Below, piece by piece: positions 1 through 7,318 of a stretch of DNA of 32,575 nucleotides. The translations under genes and the position numbers were made by a program. The stretch covers positions 1 to 32,575 of IMG/VR virus record IMGVR_UViG_3300047300_000351; one strand, written 5' to 3'. The stretch's first letter is position 1; each line of letters begins with the position of its first letter. Below the pieces are notes generated by a model, which made no database searches, was not told where the DNA came from, and was given only the letters and a program-made list of their open reading frames with translations. The stretch comes from a virus.

Positions 1-699
1 ATTTACTTGTTGGTCAAGTTTCGCGGCCTTTAATCGGTCTTGGGCGAACTTTAATTCCTTTGATGCCAAATCGGTTTCACTTTTTCGTACTTGGTCAAGG
101 GCTTTTCTCCTATCTCCCAATGCCGCGTTTGAATCCGATAACAATTCACGGGCTTGTGCTAATTGTTTGTTTTGGTTGGCACGAAGTTCCGCCAATGCAA
201 TTTCTTGATCCTCTAATTGATCATTCAAATCGGCAAGTTTTCGACCTTCTTCCGCAGCACCACCAAACAAATTGGATACCATCTCCAATGCCGAACCTAA
301 CCCATCAACCAACACAACGGCCAATGATGATACAGTTTCAACCAATGGTTTTACCAACGCCGAGAATGCACCCGTAACACGAGCAACGGCATCCATACCA
401 TCTTCGGTCTTTGACAAAGATTCTTTGAGTGCAATAAATACCCCAACCAATCCCGCGATGACCGCACCAATTGGGTTGGCTACCAATGCCAACATAGAAC
501 GACCCAATCCCATCAATGCGGATGCGGAGTTCCCGACTACCCCAGGCAATTCACCAAATTTTTCCCCAACATCCTTGACCTTATTTCCAAGACCGCTAAA
601 CGCTTGGGATGCTTTGTTGGTAAAACGGGTAAATGCGTTTTCCGCTTGTTTGACACCCGATGTATCAACCTTTACTTCGTATTCTATTTCTTCCGCCAT
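1..699 (-). CDS. Tail tape measure protein, N-terminal part (first allele, cut by window start)
   Basis: This is the first 233 codons of the tape measure gene. It starts at the ATG at 699 and runs off the window at base 1. It aligns codon for codon with the start of the complete tape measure gene at 29729-31573, with mostly silent differences and a few amino-acid changes near the N terminus (for example FSGLGN here, FSGLGT there; a Val/Ile change in GVFVALKES). Visible are an N-terminal amphipathic segment, a hydrophobic stretch typical of tape measure proteins (LVANPIGAVIAGLVGVF region) and the start of the long charged coiled coil. The window appears to overlap its own start, so this is probably an allele of the same gene and not a second tape measure gene. 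Confidence 0.85.
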   Translation of the reverse strand, partial: MAEEIEYEVKVDTSGVKQAENAFTRFTNKASQAFSGLGNKVKDVGEKFGELPGVVGNSASALMGLGRSMLALVANPIGAVIAGLVGVFIALKESLSKTEDGMDAVARVTGAFSALVKPLVETVSSLAVVLVDGLGSALEMVSNLFGGAAEEGRKLADLNDQLEDQEIALAELRANQNKQLAQARELLSDSNAALGDRRKALDQVRKSETDLASKELKFAQDRLKAAKLDQQVN

Positions 700-839
700 G
701 ATTTGATTGTTCTTTTAATGTGTTTGGTGGTTTGTTTCCAAGTTTGCTTGTATTGGTTTTTACCCTTGGCAATCTCCACGACTTCGGATACCCCGTGCCA
801 TTCATTTGATTGTGCCAATTTGATAATAAGTGATATCAT
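684..839 (-). CDS. Small basic protein between tail gene and tape measure (first allele, 51 aa)
   Basis: I do not recognise this gene. Its ATG at 839 overlaps the TGA of the upstream 884-residue tail gene in an ATGA junction, and its 3' end overlaps the start of the tape measure gene. The product begins MISLIIKLAQSNEW and is rich in Lys and Gln, with a KQTWKQTTKHIKRTIKSW stretch. The second allele at 31546-31713 keeps the frame, with mostly silent changes plus Glu/Asp and His/Tyr substitutions. That supports real translation. The alleles end differently: this one stops after 51 residues, the other after 55, inside the overlap with the tape measure gene. Its position next to the tape measure suggests a tail-assembly role, which is inference only. 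Confidence 0.6.
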   Translation of the reverse strand: MISLIIKLAQSNEWHGVSEVVEIAKGKNQYKQTWKQTTKHIKRTIKSWRKK

Positions 840-3490
840 TTTTTAAGTACTAAAAAGTTACAATTGTCAAAATATATTGTGTGGCTTCCACCCGTCTTTG
901 GTTTCCATGCCAATGTCACTTCATCCGTGGGTGCCAAATCCAAAATGCAACTGAAATACTCGATGTCATAATCCGCCGAAGTCCCCGCCATGGCCGTTGT
1001 AGGAATCCCATTCAACAAAATTGCCATTTGTGTATGCTTATTCCCCGATTGTTCCATTTCCACAGTCGCACAAAACTTGTATTGACCACCATCGGTGCAT
1101 ACATATTTGGATGGTGTCAATGTAGCGGTGATATTGTCAACATACCCAATTGATTCTTGTGCCTCCATTGGTATTGTTGCCCATGTAGTTGAATCGGTTG
1201 TTGATGGCGCACTCAATGTACTGCGGTACATGGTGATTTGGTTAAACTGAACAATGGATTGCAAGTTGTTAACCTGCTGAACCAAACTGAACACATTGTT
1301 TTGATTGTAGTCAATATCTTGGTTGGTATCCAAATAATCTTGACCATTGAACTTGTACGAATTCATGATGCCTTTTGCCACCGAATAATCCTTCAAATAG
1401 GTTTGTCCAAATGGTGTTTCCACTGGGTTTGTAAAATCGGGCTTTTGCCCCGTAGTCGTGAAACTCAATATCTCAACATTCGGATAAGTTACCAATTCAA
1501 GGTTGGCAATCTCGGTCAACATATCGTATTTGATAGATTGCACTTTGTAGTAATTGGATGAAATGGCGATGGTGTCGTTCAAATTCAAATTCAACCATTC
1601 TCCTACGGGTAAAACCGCCGTCATTTTAACCACCCGCGATTGTGTTGAATACATACGGGACAAATACTCATTCCAGTACATCACATACATCGAATTTGTC
1701 GGGGCATCCCCCCGCAATGACAATTCCAATCCAAACGCCGTTGAATAACTCGCCGATAATGTAGGGTAGTCGGAATAAGGTGTCATCAATGGCAACACAT
1801 ATTGATTCACATTGTTAAAATAGTACGGATCGGAAATTGATTGTTTGCCTCCGTAGTAAAACAAGGTATAATCTTGTTGCACGGCTTTGGCATCGCTATC
1901 CATAAACACGGGGATATTCAATTCCGTTTTGCGTACAATTTGACCATTGTTGTTCACCTCATTCATCGCCTGAGGGGCAATTACATGGAATGTACTTTCC
2001 ACGCTGAATTCATCCGTTGGGTAATCAATAACGGGGGCAAATTTAACCGAGCCAAATTCCCGTTGATTGATTTGCTTGTAGTAAGCATTTGCCAAGCACG
2101 ATGATTCTTGATGTGTAAAACTCACAACCCGTGGGATAGGAATTTTGTCGTGTTGGATATCCTTTGTATCGATAAATGGTGACCAATTCTTGGTTGTTCC
2201 CAGTGCCAACCAATCGGATAAATTGTGAATTTCAATTTCATTTGGGCCAACGGGTAACAATATGCAATTAAACGCTTGTAAAACGCCGTTTACAAAGTCC
2301 TTGATGGGTTTTTGTGGCATCGCATCCACCATTGATACTAAATTCCCGTTGATGCCTTGTGGGGCTTTGCTACAATCGAATGTCAATGTACTTGCGGGGC
2401 TGATATTGGAAAAAGTGCTATACCCGATTGTTACTTGGTCACCAGTATGCAAAGTAAGGTTGGCCGAAAAATAGGTTGTTCCAACTGTGTTCGTAGTTTG
2501 AACAAAAGTTCGCATCACCCGACCATTCACCATAAACACAAAACTTATCGATGTATTGAGTACCGAAATGAACGATACATTCACACCAATACGCATTGTG
2601 TAAGTTCCCGCACGATTGGCCGTGTAAATTCCCGTCGCTGCGTTGTAATTACCTGATGGGTTTGTTCCAATAATGGGATAAATGATTTTAGTGTATGTAA
2701 GCGTTCCCGTTGTTTTGGTCACATAGGTGTAAGGCGTTGCCGTTGCATCAAATGTTCCTGGCAATACATATTCGGGGTCATACAAAGGCCCCGCCGTCTG
2801 CATGGGTAGAATATACAAATCATCCATTTCGGGCCTTGTAAGGAATGAACCCGATAATGTGTAATTGATGCTTTCAAAAACTGTGGTCAACATTGCCCGT
2901 AATCTTATGGCGGGGCGTAGGTCATCGACTTCCACACCACGGGGATCACGGATGTTGCCATTGACACCACTCATCGTTGAATATCTCCAACCTTGGTTGT
3001 AATCTGCAATCGGCCATAAAATATCACCGCTCAACAATGCCCCATCCCATGATGAAAGTATGTTGGTGTAATTTGCCGTGTGGTCATACGCACTCCAATC
3101 CACTTCGTTCATTAAGGTTTCACCCCACGCATCCATCAATTTTTTGGTTTGCCCGTAAAAAATGATGTTATACAATTGTGGCAACCCATCTTTGAACTTG
3201 CATCCTATCAATTCCACACGACCTTCAAACACGGGCAATCCGTGGATGTAAATGGTGGCGTTTTTCCCGTTGTTTGGATTCCATCCAACAATCACCATGT
3301 TTTCATCAAACCAGTTGGCGAATATCTCGTTGTTGGTGTCGGATGCAGGAATTTGGAAATCCTTGGTGTAATCAGTCCAAATGGTGGAAAGGTTCATCAA
3401 GTCCTTCAATTGCCGTGTGAGTTCAACGCTTTCATCGTTAAACAAATCCACGGGAGTGCCGTCAATAGTTAGTGAAAATCTAATTGCCAT
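836..3490 (-). CDS. Large tail protein, probable baseplate or tail tip component (884 aa)
   Basis: The protein begins MAIRFSLTIDGTPVDLF. It has an N-terminal region resembling tail-tip or Tal-like proteins of Bacteroidota siphophages, a Thr/Ser/Tyr-rich beta-structured middle (about residues 240-380), and a C-terminal domain ending FDNCNFLVLKK that looks like a C1q/TNF-like or carbohydrate-binding jelly-roll (ALLNGIPTTAMAGTSADYD). It lies directly after the 373-residue tail protein (TAATG junction at 3490) and just before the small gene and tape measure, so a role at the tail tip is likely. The C-terminal jelly-roll could contact the host surface. The C-terminal 288 codons are present again as a variant allele at 31710-32575. 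The exact family is not certain. Confidence 0.65.
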   Translation of the reverse strand: MAIRFSLTIDGTPVDLFNDESVELTRQLKDLMNLSTIWTDYTKDFQIPASDTNNEIFANWFDENMVIVGWNPNNGKNATIYIHGLPVFEGRVELIGCKFKDGLPQLYNIIFYGQTKKLMDAWGETLMNEVDWSAYDHTANYTNILSSWDGALLSGDILWPIADYNQGWRYSTMSGVNGNIRDPRGVEVDDLRPAIRLRAMLTTVFESINYTLSGSFLTRPEMDDLYILPMQTAGPLYDPEYVLPGTFDATATPYTYVTKTTGTLTYTKIIYPIIGTNPSGNYNAATGIYTANRAGTYTMRIGVNVSFISVLNTSISFVFMVNGRVMRTFVQTTNTVGTTYFSANLTLHTGDQVTIGYSTFSNISPASTLTFDCSKAPQGINGNLVSMVDAMPQKPIKDFVNGVLQAFNCILLPVGPNEIEIHNLSDWLALGTTKNWSPFIDTKDIQHDKIPIPRVVSFTHQESSCLANAYYKQINQREFGSVKFAPVIDYPTDEFSVESTFHVIAPQAMNEVNNNGQIVRKTELNIPVFMDSDAKAVQQDYTLFYYGGKQSISDPYYFNNVNQYVLPLMTPYSDYPTLSASYSTAFGLELSLRGDAPTNSMYVMYWNEYLSRMYSTQSRVVKMTAVLPVGEWLNLNLNDTIAISSNYYKVQSIKYDMLTEIANLELVTYPNVEILSFTTTGQKPDFTNPVETPFGQTYLKDYSVAKGIMNSYKFNGQDYLDTNQDIDYNQNNVFSLVQQVNNLQSIVQFNQITMYRSTLSAPSTTDSTTWATIPMEAQESIGYVDNITATLTPSKYVCTDGGQYKFCATVEMEQSGNKHTQMAILLNGIPTTAMAGTSADYDIEYFSCILDLAPTDEVTLAWKPKTGGSHTIYFDNCNFLVLKK

Positions 3491-4611
3491 TATCTCACTA
3501 TTTTATTGATTTTTGGTTGGCTATACTCCAATTGTATGGTGTACAAAATCAACTTTTCATTCACACGGGTTTTGTACTCAAATGCAGAATCGGCGATACG
3601 AGCGGATAATACCTCCGTGCCATCCAATACCAATATGTTAGTGCTATAAAACATTTGTTCCACTATGTCTACATCGTTTTGGCTTATCCAATCCGTGTTC
3701 ACTGTCATCGTTTCGGTGCTATTTACCAAATAACTTGTGCCGATGGGTACTCCGTATGTCCACGCCTGGGCCATATCCGTTTGTTTGAATATCGGTTGTT
3801 CGTACTTTTCTTTAGTAACATTGAAATTCTTGCGGAATACGCCGTTAAACAAGAACGAATCATACACCCCATATTTGTTGAGGAACAACACATCTTGTTG
3901 TCCGTACTTATTCTCACATGCAAAATTCACGGGGATAACAATGTCATCGCCAGTTTTTACAAATGTGATGTTGGCATTTGTCCCCCATACGCCCCCCGCA
4001 GTCATGAGTTGTTTGATTTCAATTCCTTGGATGACCTTTGAACTATCCCCACCTACCGCGTTTGGTGTTACTGTGGCACTACCACAAGTGATTGATGTGA
4101 TTACCGATGCATCATACCACAAATATGCCGATGGTGTGGCCGTGGTGATGTTTACTTGGGTTTTGTCCGTGAACACATATTGCGTTGGATAGCCGACATT
4201 GAAACCTTGTGCGGTGTATGTGTAACCCGCAGTTGCCAAAATCACATTGGATGTAACATAACTCGTGTAAGTCCATGTGGTACCAACCAAGTATGCCCCA
4301 CGAACTTTGACGGCAACACGCTTTGCCCCATTACCGATATTTGGTTGGTAGGTTGGATTGTCCAAAAAATCCCGTGTTACTTCTTGTTGTACCAATTTGT
4401 GAATGTCAATCCATCCACGCCCCGAACCATATTGATCGGGCTTCCTTTGAATTGTCCAATTGGGTGAACCTGGCAATGTCGTTGTGCCACTCCACACATA
4501 CACTTGGCATTCGTAGTAAAACTCCGTAGATGTGTACAACGCATCATAAAATTGGTACATGATTGGGGAATTACACCCCACTATTGCTTGTGGTTGTTCG
4601 TTGAATGTCAT
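3490..4611 (-). CDS. Tail protein, possible distal tail component (373 aa)
   Basis: This is a beta-rich protein without membrane segments, beginning MTFNEQPQAIVGCNSPIMY and ending YSQPKINKIVR. A tandem pattern of short Thr/Gly/Tyr-rich strands and a late segment (about residues 255-330: FLNKYGVYDSFLFNGVFRK, then WISQNDVDIVEQMFYSTNI) resembles the distal-tail/baseplate proteins found before large tail-tip proteins in Bacteroidota siphophages. It is coupled to both neighbours: ATGA with the HK97-gp10-like gene upstream and TAATG with the 884-residue tail gene downstream. A structural tail role is well supported by context, but the specific identity is inference. Confidence 0.55.
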   Translation of the reverse strand: MTFNEQPQAIVGCNSPIMYQFYDALYTSTEFYYECQVYVWSGTTTLPGSPNWTIQRKPDQYGSGRGWIDIHKLVQQEVTRDFLDNPTYQPNIGNGAKRVAVKVRGAYLVGTTWTYTSYVTSNVILATAGYTYTAQGFNVGYPTQYVFTDKTQVNITTATPSAYLWYDASVITSITCGSATVTPNAVGGDSSKVIQGIEIKQLMTAGGVWGTNANITFVKTGDDIVIPVNFACENKYGQQDVLFLNKYGVYDSFLFNGVFRKNFNVTKEKYEQPIFKQTDMAQAWTYGVPIGTSYLVNSTETMTVNTDWISQNDVDIVEQMFYSTNILVLDGTEVLSARIADSAFEYKTRVNEKLILYTIQLEYSQPKINKIVR

Positions 4612-5156
4612 CGCTTGAATCTCGCTTTTATGTCTTGGGCCATCGCCTTGGTTAATGCTTTATTGAATGATGGCAAAATCTCTTGTCTTGCCATGGTTAC
4701 AAATGGGAATGGTTCAATACCGAAATGTTTGATTTTGCGGTTCATCGCAAATCGCATCCCTTCTTCCGTTGCCTTTGATTTGAAACGCCCCGTGGACAAA
4801 TCACGCGGTTGAATGCGTTTTATCTTCACCCAACTTTTCATGGCATTCAACGGGATGCCTTTGCCTGGCTTTCTTCCATTTTGCACCCAATCGGCGGTCT
4901 TGTTCATGGTGATTCCCATGTCCAACCCATTCGGTGCGGATTGGATAGAATTTACCAATTGACCACTTGCCACATAGTTACCACGAAATGTCTTTTTTTG
5001 TACGGAAACGGGTGTCCAACCCTCACCAACCTTTTTCCACTTGGCACGGATGGAAGTTCTTGGGCGTTTTACTTCCAATAAGGTACGACACGCAATCGCC
5101 CATTTTTGGGAATACTCCGCAACAACTTGTTCGCTATTTTTATACGCAATCGCCAT
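4608..5156 (-). CDS. HK97 gp10-like tail/neck protein (182 aa)
   Basis: This small basic protein begins MAIAYKNSEQVVAEYSQ. It has the arrangement typical of HK97-gp10-like tail completion or virion morphogenesis proteins: an N-terminal helix, a central ASGQLVNSIQ segment, a WVQNGRKPGKGIP turn, and a C-terminal helix after FVTMARQEILPSF. Such proteins sit at the head-tail junction or help cap the tail tube. It overlaps the upstream 163-residue gene by 17 bp and the downstream tail gene by 4 bp (ATGA), so it belongs to one translationally coupled tail operon. The family call rests on motif pattern and position. Confidence 0.6.
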   Translation of the reverse strand: MAIAYKNSEQVVAEYSQKWAIACRTLLEVKRPRTSIRAKWKKVGEGWTPVSVQKKTFRGNYVASGQLVNSIQSAPNGLDMGITMNKTADWVQNGRKPGKGIPLNAMKSWVKIKRIQPRDLSTGRFKSKATEEGMRFAMNRKIKHFGIEPFPFVTMARQEILPSFNKALTKAMAQDIKARFKR

Positions 5157-5631
5157 CGGTAACCCAAGGGTTAATCAATTCAATTCCAACTGTGATTTGG
5201 TATCCCGCCAAAACCGAATCCAATGTTTCAATGAAAGGTTGGAATACAATGGGGCGGATGTATTGGATTTGGTTGTAGTATGTTTGTTCTGTACGCCACA
5301 AACCTTTTGAGAATCTCACATACAAATCTTGGAGGATGTTGCCATAGTTTTGATTCTCGGTGTATCCGTATTTAGTATACTCGGTGATTAAATTTTCCTG
5401 CTCGTTCTCCGTTTTCAAGAAGTTCACGCGGTCGGCCACCATGACATTCATTTGGATGGTTGCTACTTGGTCGGTCAACGATACGGATTGGATAGAACAA
5501 TGCATCAATGGGAATGCCAAAAACGCTTTGAAATCAAATTCGGTCAATGTGCCGTGAGAATAGTTCCACCCCTCCAATTCGGCAATGTCCTTCATCACCT
5601 CAAATGCCGTTCCTACATGATTATTGTTCAT
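5140..5631 (-). CDS. Probable tail terminator or head-tail joining protein (163 aa)
   Basis: A soluble alpha/beta protein, MNNNHVGTAFEVMKDIAEL to WVTDGDCV. The N-terminal helix, the sheet around SVSLTDQVATIQMNVMVADRVNF and the late beta region (LAGYQITVGIELINPW) resemble small tail-completion proteins found next to HK97-gp10-like genes in Bacteroidota phages. It overlaps the upstream 247-residue gene by 11 bp and the gp10-like gene downstream by 17 bp. The role is inferred from size, fold pattern and neighbours; no catalytic motif is visible. Confidence 0.45.
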   Translation of the reverse strand: MNNNHVGTAFEVMKDIAELEGWNYSHGTLTEFDFKAFLAFPLMHCSIQSVSLTDQVATIQMNVMVADRVNFLKTENEQENLITEYTKYGYTENQNYGNILQDLYVRFSKGLWRTEQTYYNQIQYIRPIVFQPFIETLDSVLAGYQITVGIELINPWVTDGDCV

Positions 5632-6364
5632 CGTTGTTTAATTGCTTTTTGTTCCATTTTCGCAATGTCGCTTTCGTAAGCGATCCACATACAAGCGGAG
5701 TGAATGGGTTTTGTATATACGACTTCAAGGTTAAGGAAATTTCTGTTAGCAAGTCGATAGACCATTCCAAACCATCCCCATTTTTCGGTAAGTCGAATTT
5801 CATCGACACTTCCTTCTTCTTCACCGCTTCCAAATACTTCTGGGTAGAATTCAACAAGTCGATTCCTAAACTCCAAAAAAAAAGCAACGCACCAAATGCC
5901 GTTGATGCATCCATATTCTTGAATTCCTCGGTTAACTCCGCATTGTACGGGGCGATTTCGTATCTTCCGTTCTGCCCTTCCTTGATGATGGGGCGGTATA
6001 ACACACTCAATACCTTCCATACATCGTTGGGGGTTTTTTGGTAGGTTTCAATATCAATGAATTCCCCCGTTGATAGTTCATCCATGTTTGGGATGAAGCC
6101 ATATTTTACCCCGTTCAATTTGAACCGCAATGTGAACACGGGTTTGGATTCCAACATCCTGGAAATCTTCACAACACAATCTTTGAGAATGTCAAACGGG
6201 ATGGCCTTAACCTCGGACATTGTTAATTCACAAAAGATGGCAACCGCCTCCAATTGGCGTTGAACTTCATCCATTTCGGGTTTGAGTTCGTTATACGCCA
6301 ACATTTGATGCAATTTTACATCGCGTAACTCGGTAGGTACTATGATGGTTTTTGATTCAATCAT
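5621..6364 (-). CDS. Phage protein of unknown function at the head of the tail operon (247 aa)
   Basis: This mostly helical protein begins MIESKTIIVPTELRDVKLHQML and has the look of a phage tail assembly chaperone or tail-associated protein. It has an N-terminal domain with TYQKTPNDVWKVLSVLYRPI, a segment YEIAPYNAELTEEFKNMDAST and a hydrophobic FGALLFFWSLGIDLL segment. The hydrophobic segment is encoded by a run of nine T on the coding strand (near 5877-5885). It is the first gene after the DnaA-like gene and starts the chain of overlapping tail genes. I do not recognise the family with confidence. A different frame is open across part of the gene, but it ends at nearly the same place and offers no longer fusion product. 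Confidence 0.6.
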   Translation of the reverse strand: MIESKTIIVPTELRDVKLHQMLAYNELKPEMDEVQRQLEAVAIFCELTMSEVKAIPFDILKDCVVKISRMLESKPVFTLRFKLNGVKYGFIPNMDELSTGEFIDIETYQKTPNDVWKVLSVLYRPIIKEGQNGRYEIAPYNAELTEEFKNMDASTAFGALLFFWSLGIDLLNSTQKYLEAVKKKEVSMKFDLPKNGDGLEWSIDLLTEISLTLKSYIQNPFTPLVCGSLTKATLRKWNKKQLNNDEQ

Positions 6365-6395
6365 ATACCTATAAAACGCCGAAAATGGCGATTGT

Positions 6396-6839
6396 TTATT
6401 GGAATCTTTCGTGCAACATGGTTTGTACCCGTGTGAAATACCTTTGCATTTCTTTGTCGGTTACCAAAATATCCGAAAACTCCCGAACCGATGAAATGAT
6501 TGTGGAATGGTCTTGGTGGTTTATACTGGCAATCGATTGGAAGGTCATGCCCAAACGCTTACGGCAAATGTGGTGAAACATATGACGGGCATACATTGGC
6601 CTCCGCTTTCTTGACTTGGTGATTATCTCATCGGGTGTCATGTCCATCACCTCGCATATTGCCCGTAAAACTTCGCCCCATTCGGTGGGATTTTCGTTGA
6701 TGTCGGTTTTGGGTTTGACAATTTCTTGTTTGAGCATCCGCACTTCTTTGTCGTGCATGATTTTATTCTCCACGATTTGCAATCTCAATCGCTTGATTTC
6801 TTGTTTAAGGTTGTGAATCTCTTGGTATATACTTGTCAT
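6396..6839 (-). CDS. Stand-alone DnaA domain IV-like DNA-binding protein with N-terminal coiled coil (147 aa)
   Basis: Residues 4-40 form a charged heptad-rich helix (IYQEIHNLKQEIKRLRLQI). Residues about 53-145 match the pattern of DnaA domain IV, the part that binds DnaA boxes: ITKSRKRRPMYARHMFHHIC, then the short signature HQDHST (108-113), equivalent to the GGRDHST loop of DnaA, then a C-terminal helix ending RVQTMLHERF. There is no AAA+ ATPase domain. It may read DnaA boxes on phage or host DNA, or act as a competitor or regulator of host DnaA. It lies between the terminase block and the tail operon, far from the replication genes at 15-17 kb, which is unusual. The DnaA-like signature is clear; the role is inference. 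Confidence 0.8.
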   Translation of the reverse strand: MTSIYQEIHNLKQEIKRLRLQIVENKIMHDKEVRMLKQEIVKPKTDINENPTEWGEVLRAICEVMDMTPDEIITKSRKRRPMYARHMFHHICRKRLGMTFQSIASINHQDHSTIISSVREFSDILVTDKEMQRYFTRVQTMLHERFQ

Positions 6840-6852
6840 TTATTAACCGTTA

Positions 6853-7020
6853 TTATTCTGGTAATTTATCCCAATCTCCTATTGCTAAACACCAAGTCAA
6901 ATATCCAACACTTTCCATCCAAGTTTCTCGTGTATCAGTAAACAACCATGCCCAAGTCCCTAAAAACATAGGAAGTGGACATAATGGTAATCCAACTATA
7001 ATTCTTAATATCCTTTTCAT
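6853..7020 (-). CDS. Small hydrophobic protein, probable membrane protein (55 aa)
   Basis: The ATG at 7020 overlaps the TGA of the upstream 81-residue gene (ATGA). It is preceded by a strong Shine-Dalgarno (GGAGGT at 7026-7031 on the coding strand, 5 bases before the ATG) that is itself the coding sequence for the C terminus of the upstream protein. The product begins MKRILRIIVGLPLCPLPMF and ends AIGDWDKLPE, with a hydrophobic N-terminal segment (about residues 5-27) and several Trp. I do not recognise it. Confidence 0.6.
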   Translation of the reverse strand: MKRILRIIVGLPLCPLPMFLGTWAWLFTDTRETWMESVGYLTWCLAIGDWDKLPE

Positions 7021-7262
7021 TTGTTACCTCCGAATGTTTCGTTGTAAAATTCCTCTTTTGTTAAAAGTATTGTATTATTATTCAATGCATCAATTTCATG
7101 TTTGTGCAACCATAATTCAAAATTTAACACTTCCTTTTTATGCATTTCTTTGGCTTTGTTCCAATCTGCAAGAGTTAAATCCCTTTTTAATTCAATCTCT
7201 TGTAACCAATCAACTGATGATTGATTAGGGATATGATTACAAGGTTGTTTGTTGTTTTCCAT
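7017..7262 (-). CDS. Small YYNETFGG-family protein (81 aa)
   Basis: The protein begins MENNKQ and ends FYNETFGGNK. It shares three blocks with three small proteins at 13.8-14.6 kb: the NNKQ...SVDWL start, a central KAKEMHKKE block and the C-terminal (Y/F)YNETFGG. Similar small proteins are common in Bacteroidota phages; their function is not known to me. It is the first gene after a clear Bacteroidota-type promoter at 7282-7312. Its last codons (Gly Gly Asn Lys stop) double as the Shine-Dalgarno and spacer of the next gene, and its TGA overlaps the next ATG. Confidence 0.75.
   Translation of the reverse strand: MENNKQPCNHIPNQSSVDWLQEIELKRDLTLADWNKAKEMHKKEVLNFELWLHKHEIDALNNNTILLTKEEFYNETFGGNK
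7026..7031 (-). promoter_or_regulatory. Shine-Dalgarno GGAGGT inside the upstream coding sequence
   Basis: GGAGGT followed by AACAA and ATG (start 7020). It lies within the GGNK codons of the 81-residue gene and decides the start of the 55-residue gene. Confidence 0.8.
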
Positions 7263-7281
7263 AATTTGTTATTTGTCCCTA

Positions 7282-7312
7282 CAAATATAACAATCCACAC
7301 GAAACAAACAAA
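7282..7312 (-). promoter_or_regulatory. Bacteroidota-type promoter upstream of the small gene and tail block
   Basis: On the minus strand, TTTG (7312-7309), a 19-bp spacer and TATATTTG (7289-7282) match the primary Bacteroidota consensus TTTG / TAnnTTTG at about -33/-7. The expected start of transcription is near 7276, 14 or so bases before the ATG at 7262. It lies in the intergenic space after the large terminase and would drive the 81-residue gene, DnaA-like gene and tail operon. Confidence 0.75.
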
Positions 7313-7318
7313 ATAATT

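Larger units (their letters stand above)
1..1701. repeat. Terminal overlap, left copy (pairs with 30875-32575)
   Basis: Bases 1-1701 align without any gap to 30875-32575 at a constant offset of 30,874. I counted about 124 mismatches by eye. The first 84 and the last 127 bases of the alignment are identical. The mismatches fall mainly at third codon positions of the tail gene and tape measure gene. The most likely meaning is that the sequence wraps around a circular or permuted genome and its two ends come from two strain variants. Confidence 0.9.

Noticed and set aside
60-846. Plus-strand open frames at 60-377, 272-706 and 604-846, also repeated at 30.9-31.7 kb
   Set aside because: They are antisense to the tape measure gene and the small gene. 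The allele differences follow the minus-strand codon pattern.
5628-6020. A 130-codon open frame in another frame inside the 247-residue gene, with a nine-T run that could allow slippage
   Set aside because: A shift would end translation at almost the same place (5628 against 5621), so it would not make the longer product typical of tail-assembly-chaperone frameshifts. The protein has no family-like sequence.
6377-6390. Small hairpin CGCC-ATTTTC-GGCG after the DnaA-like gene as a terminator
   Set aside because: The stem is only 4 bp and is followed by TTTTAT; too weak to call.
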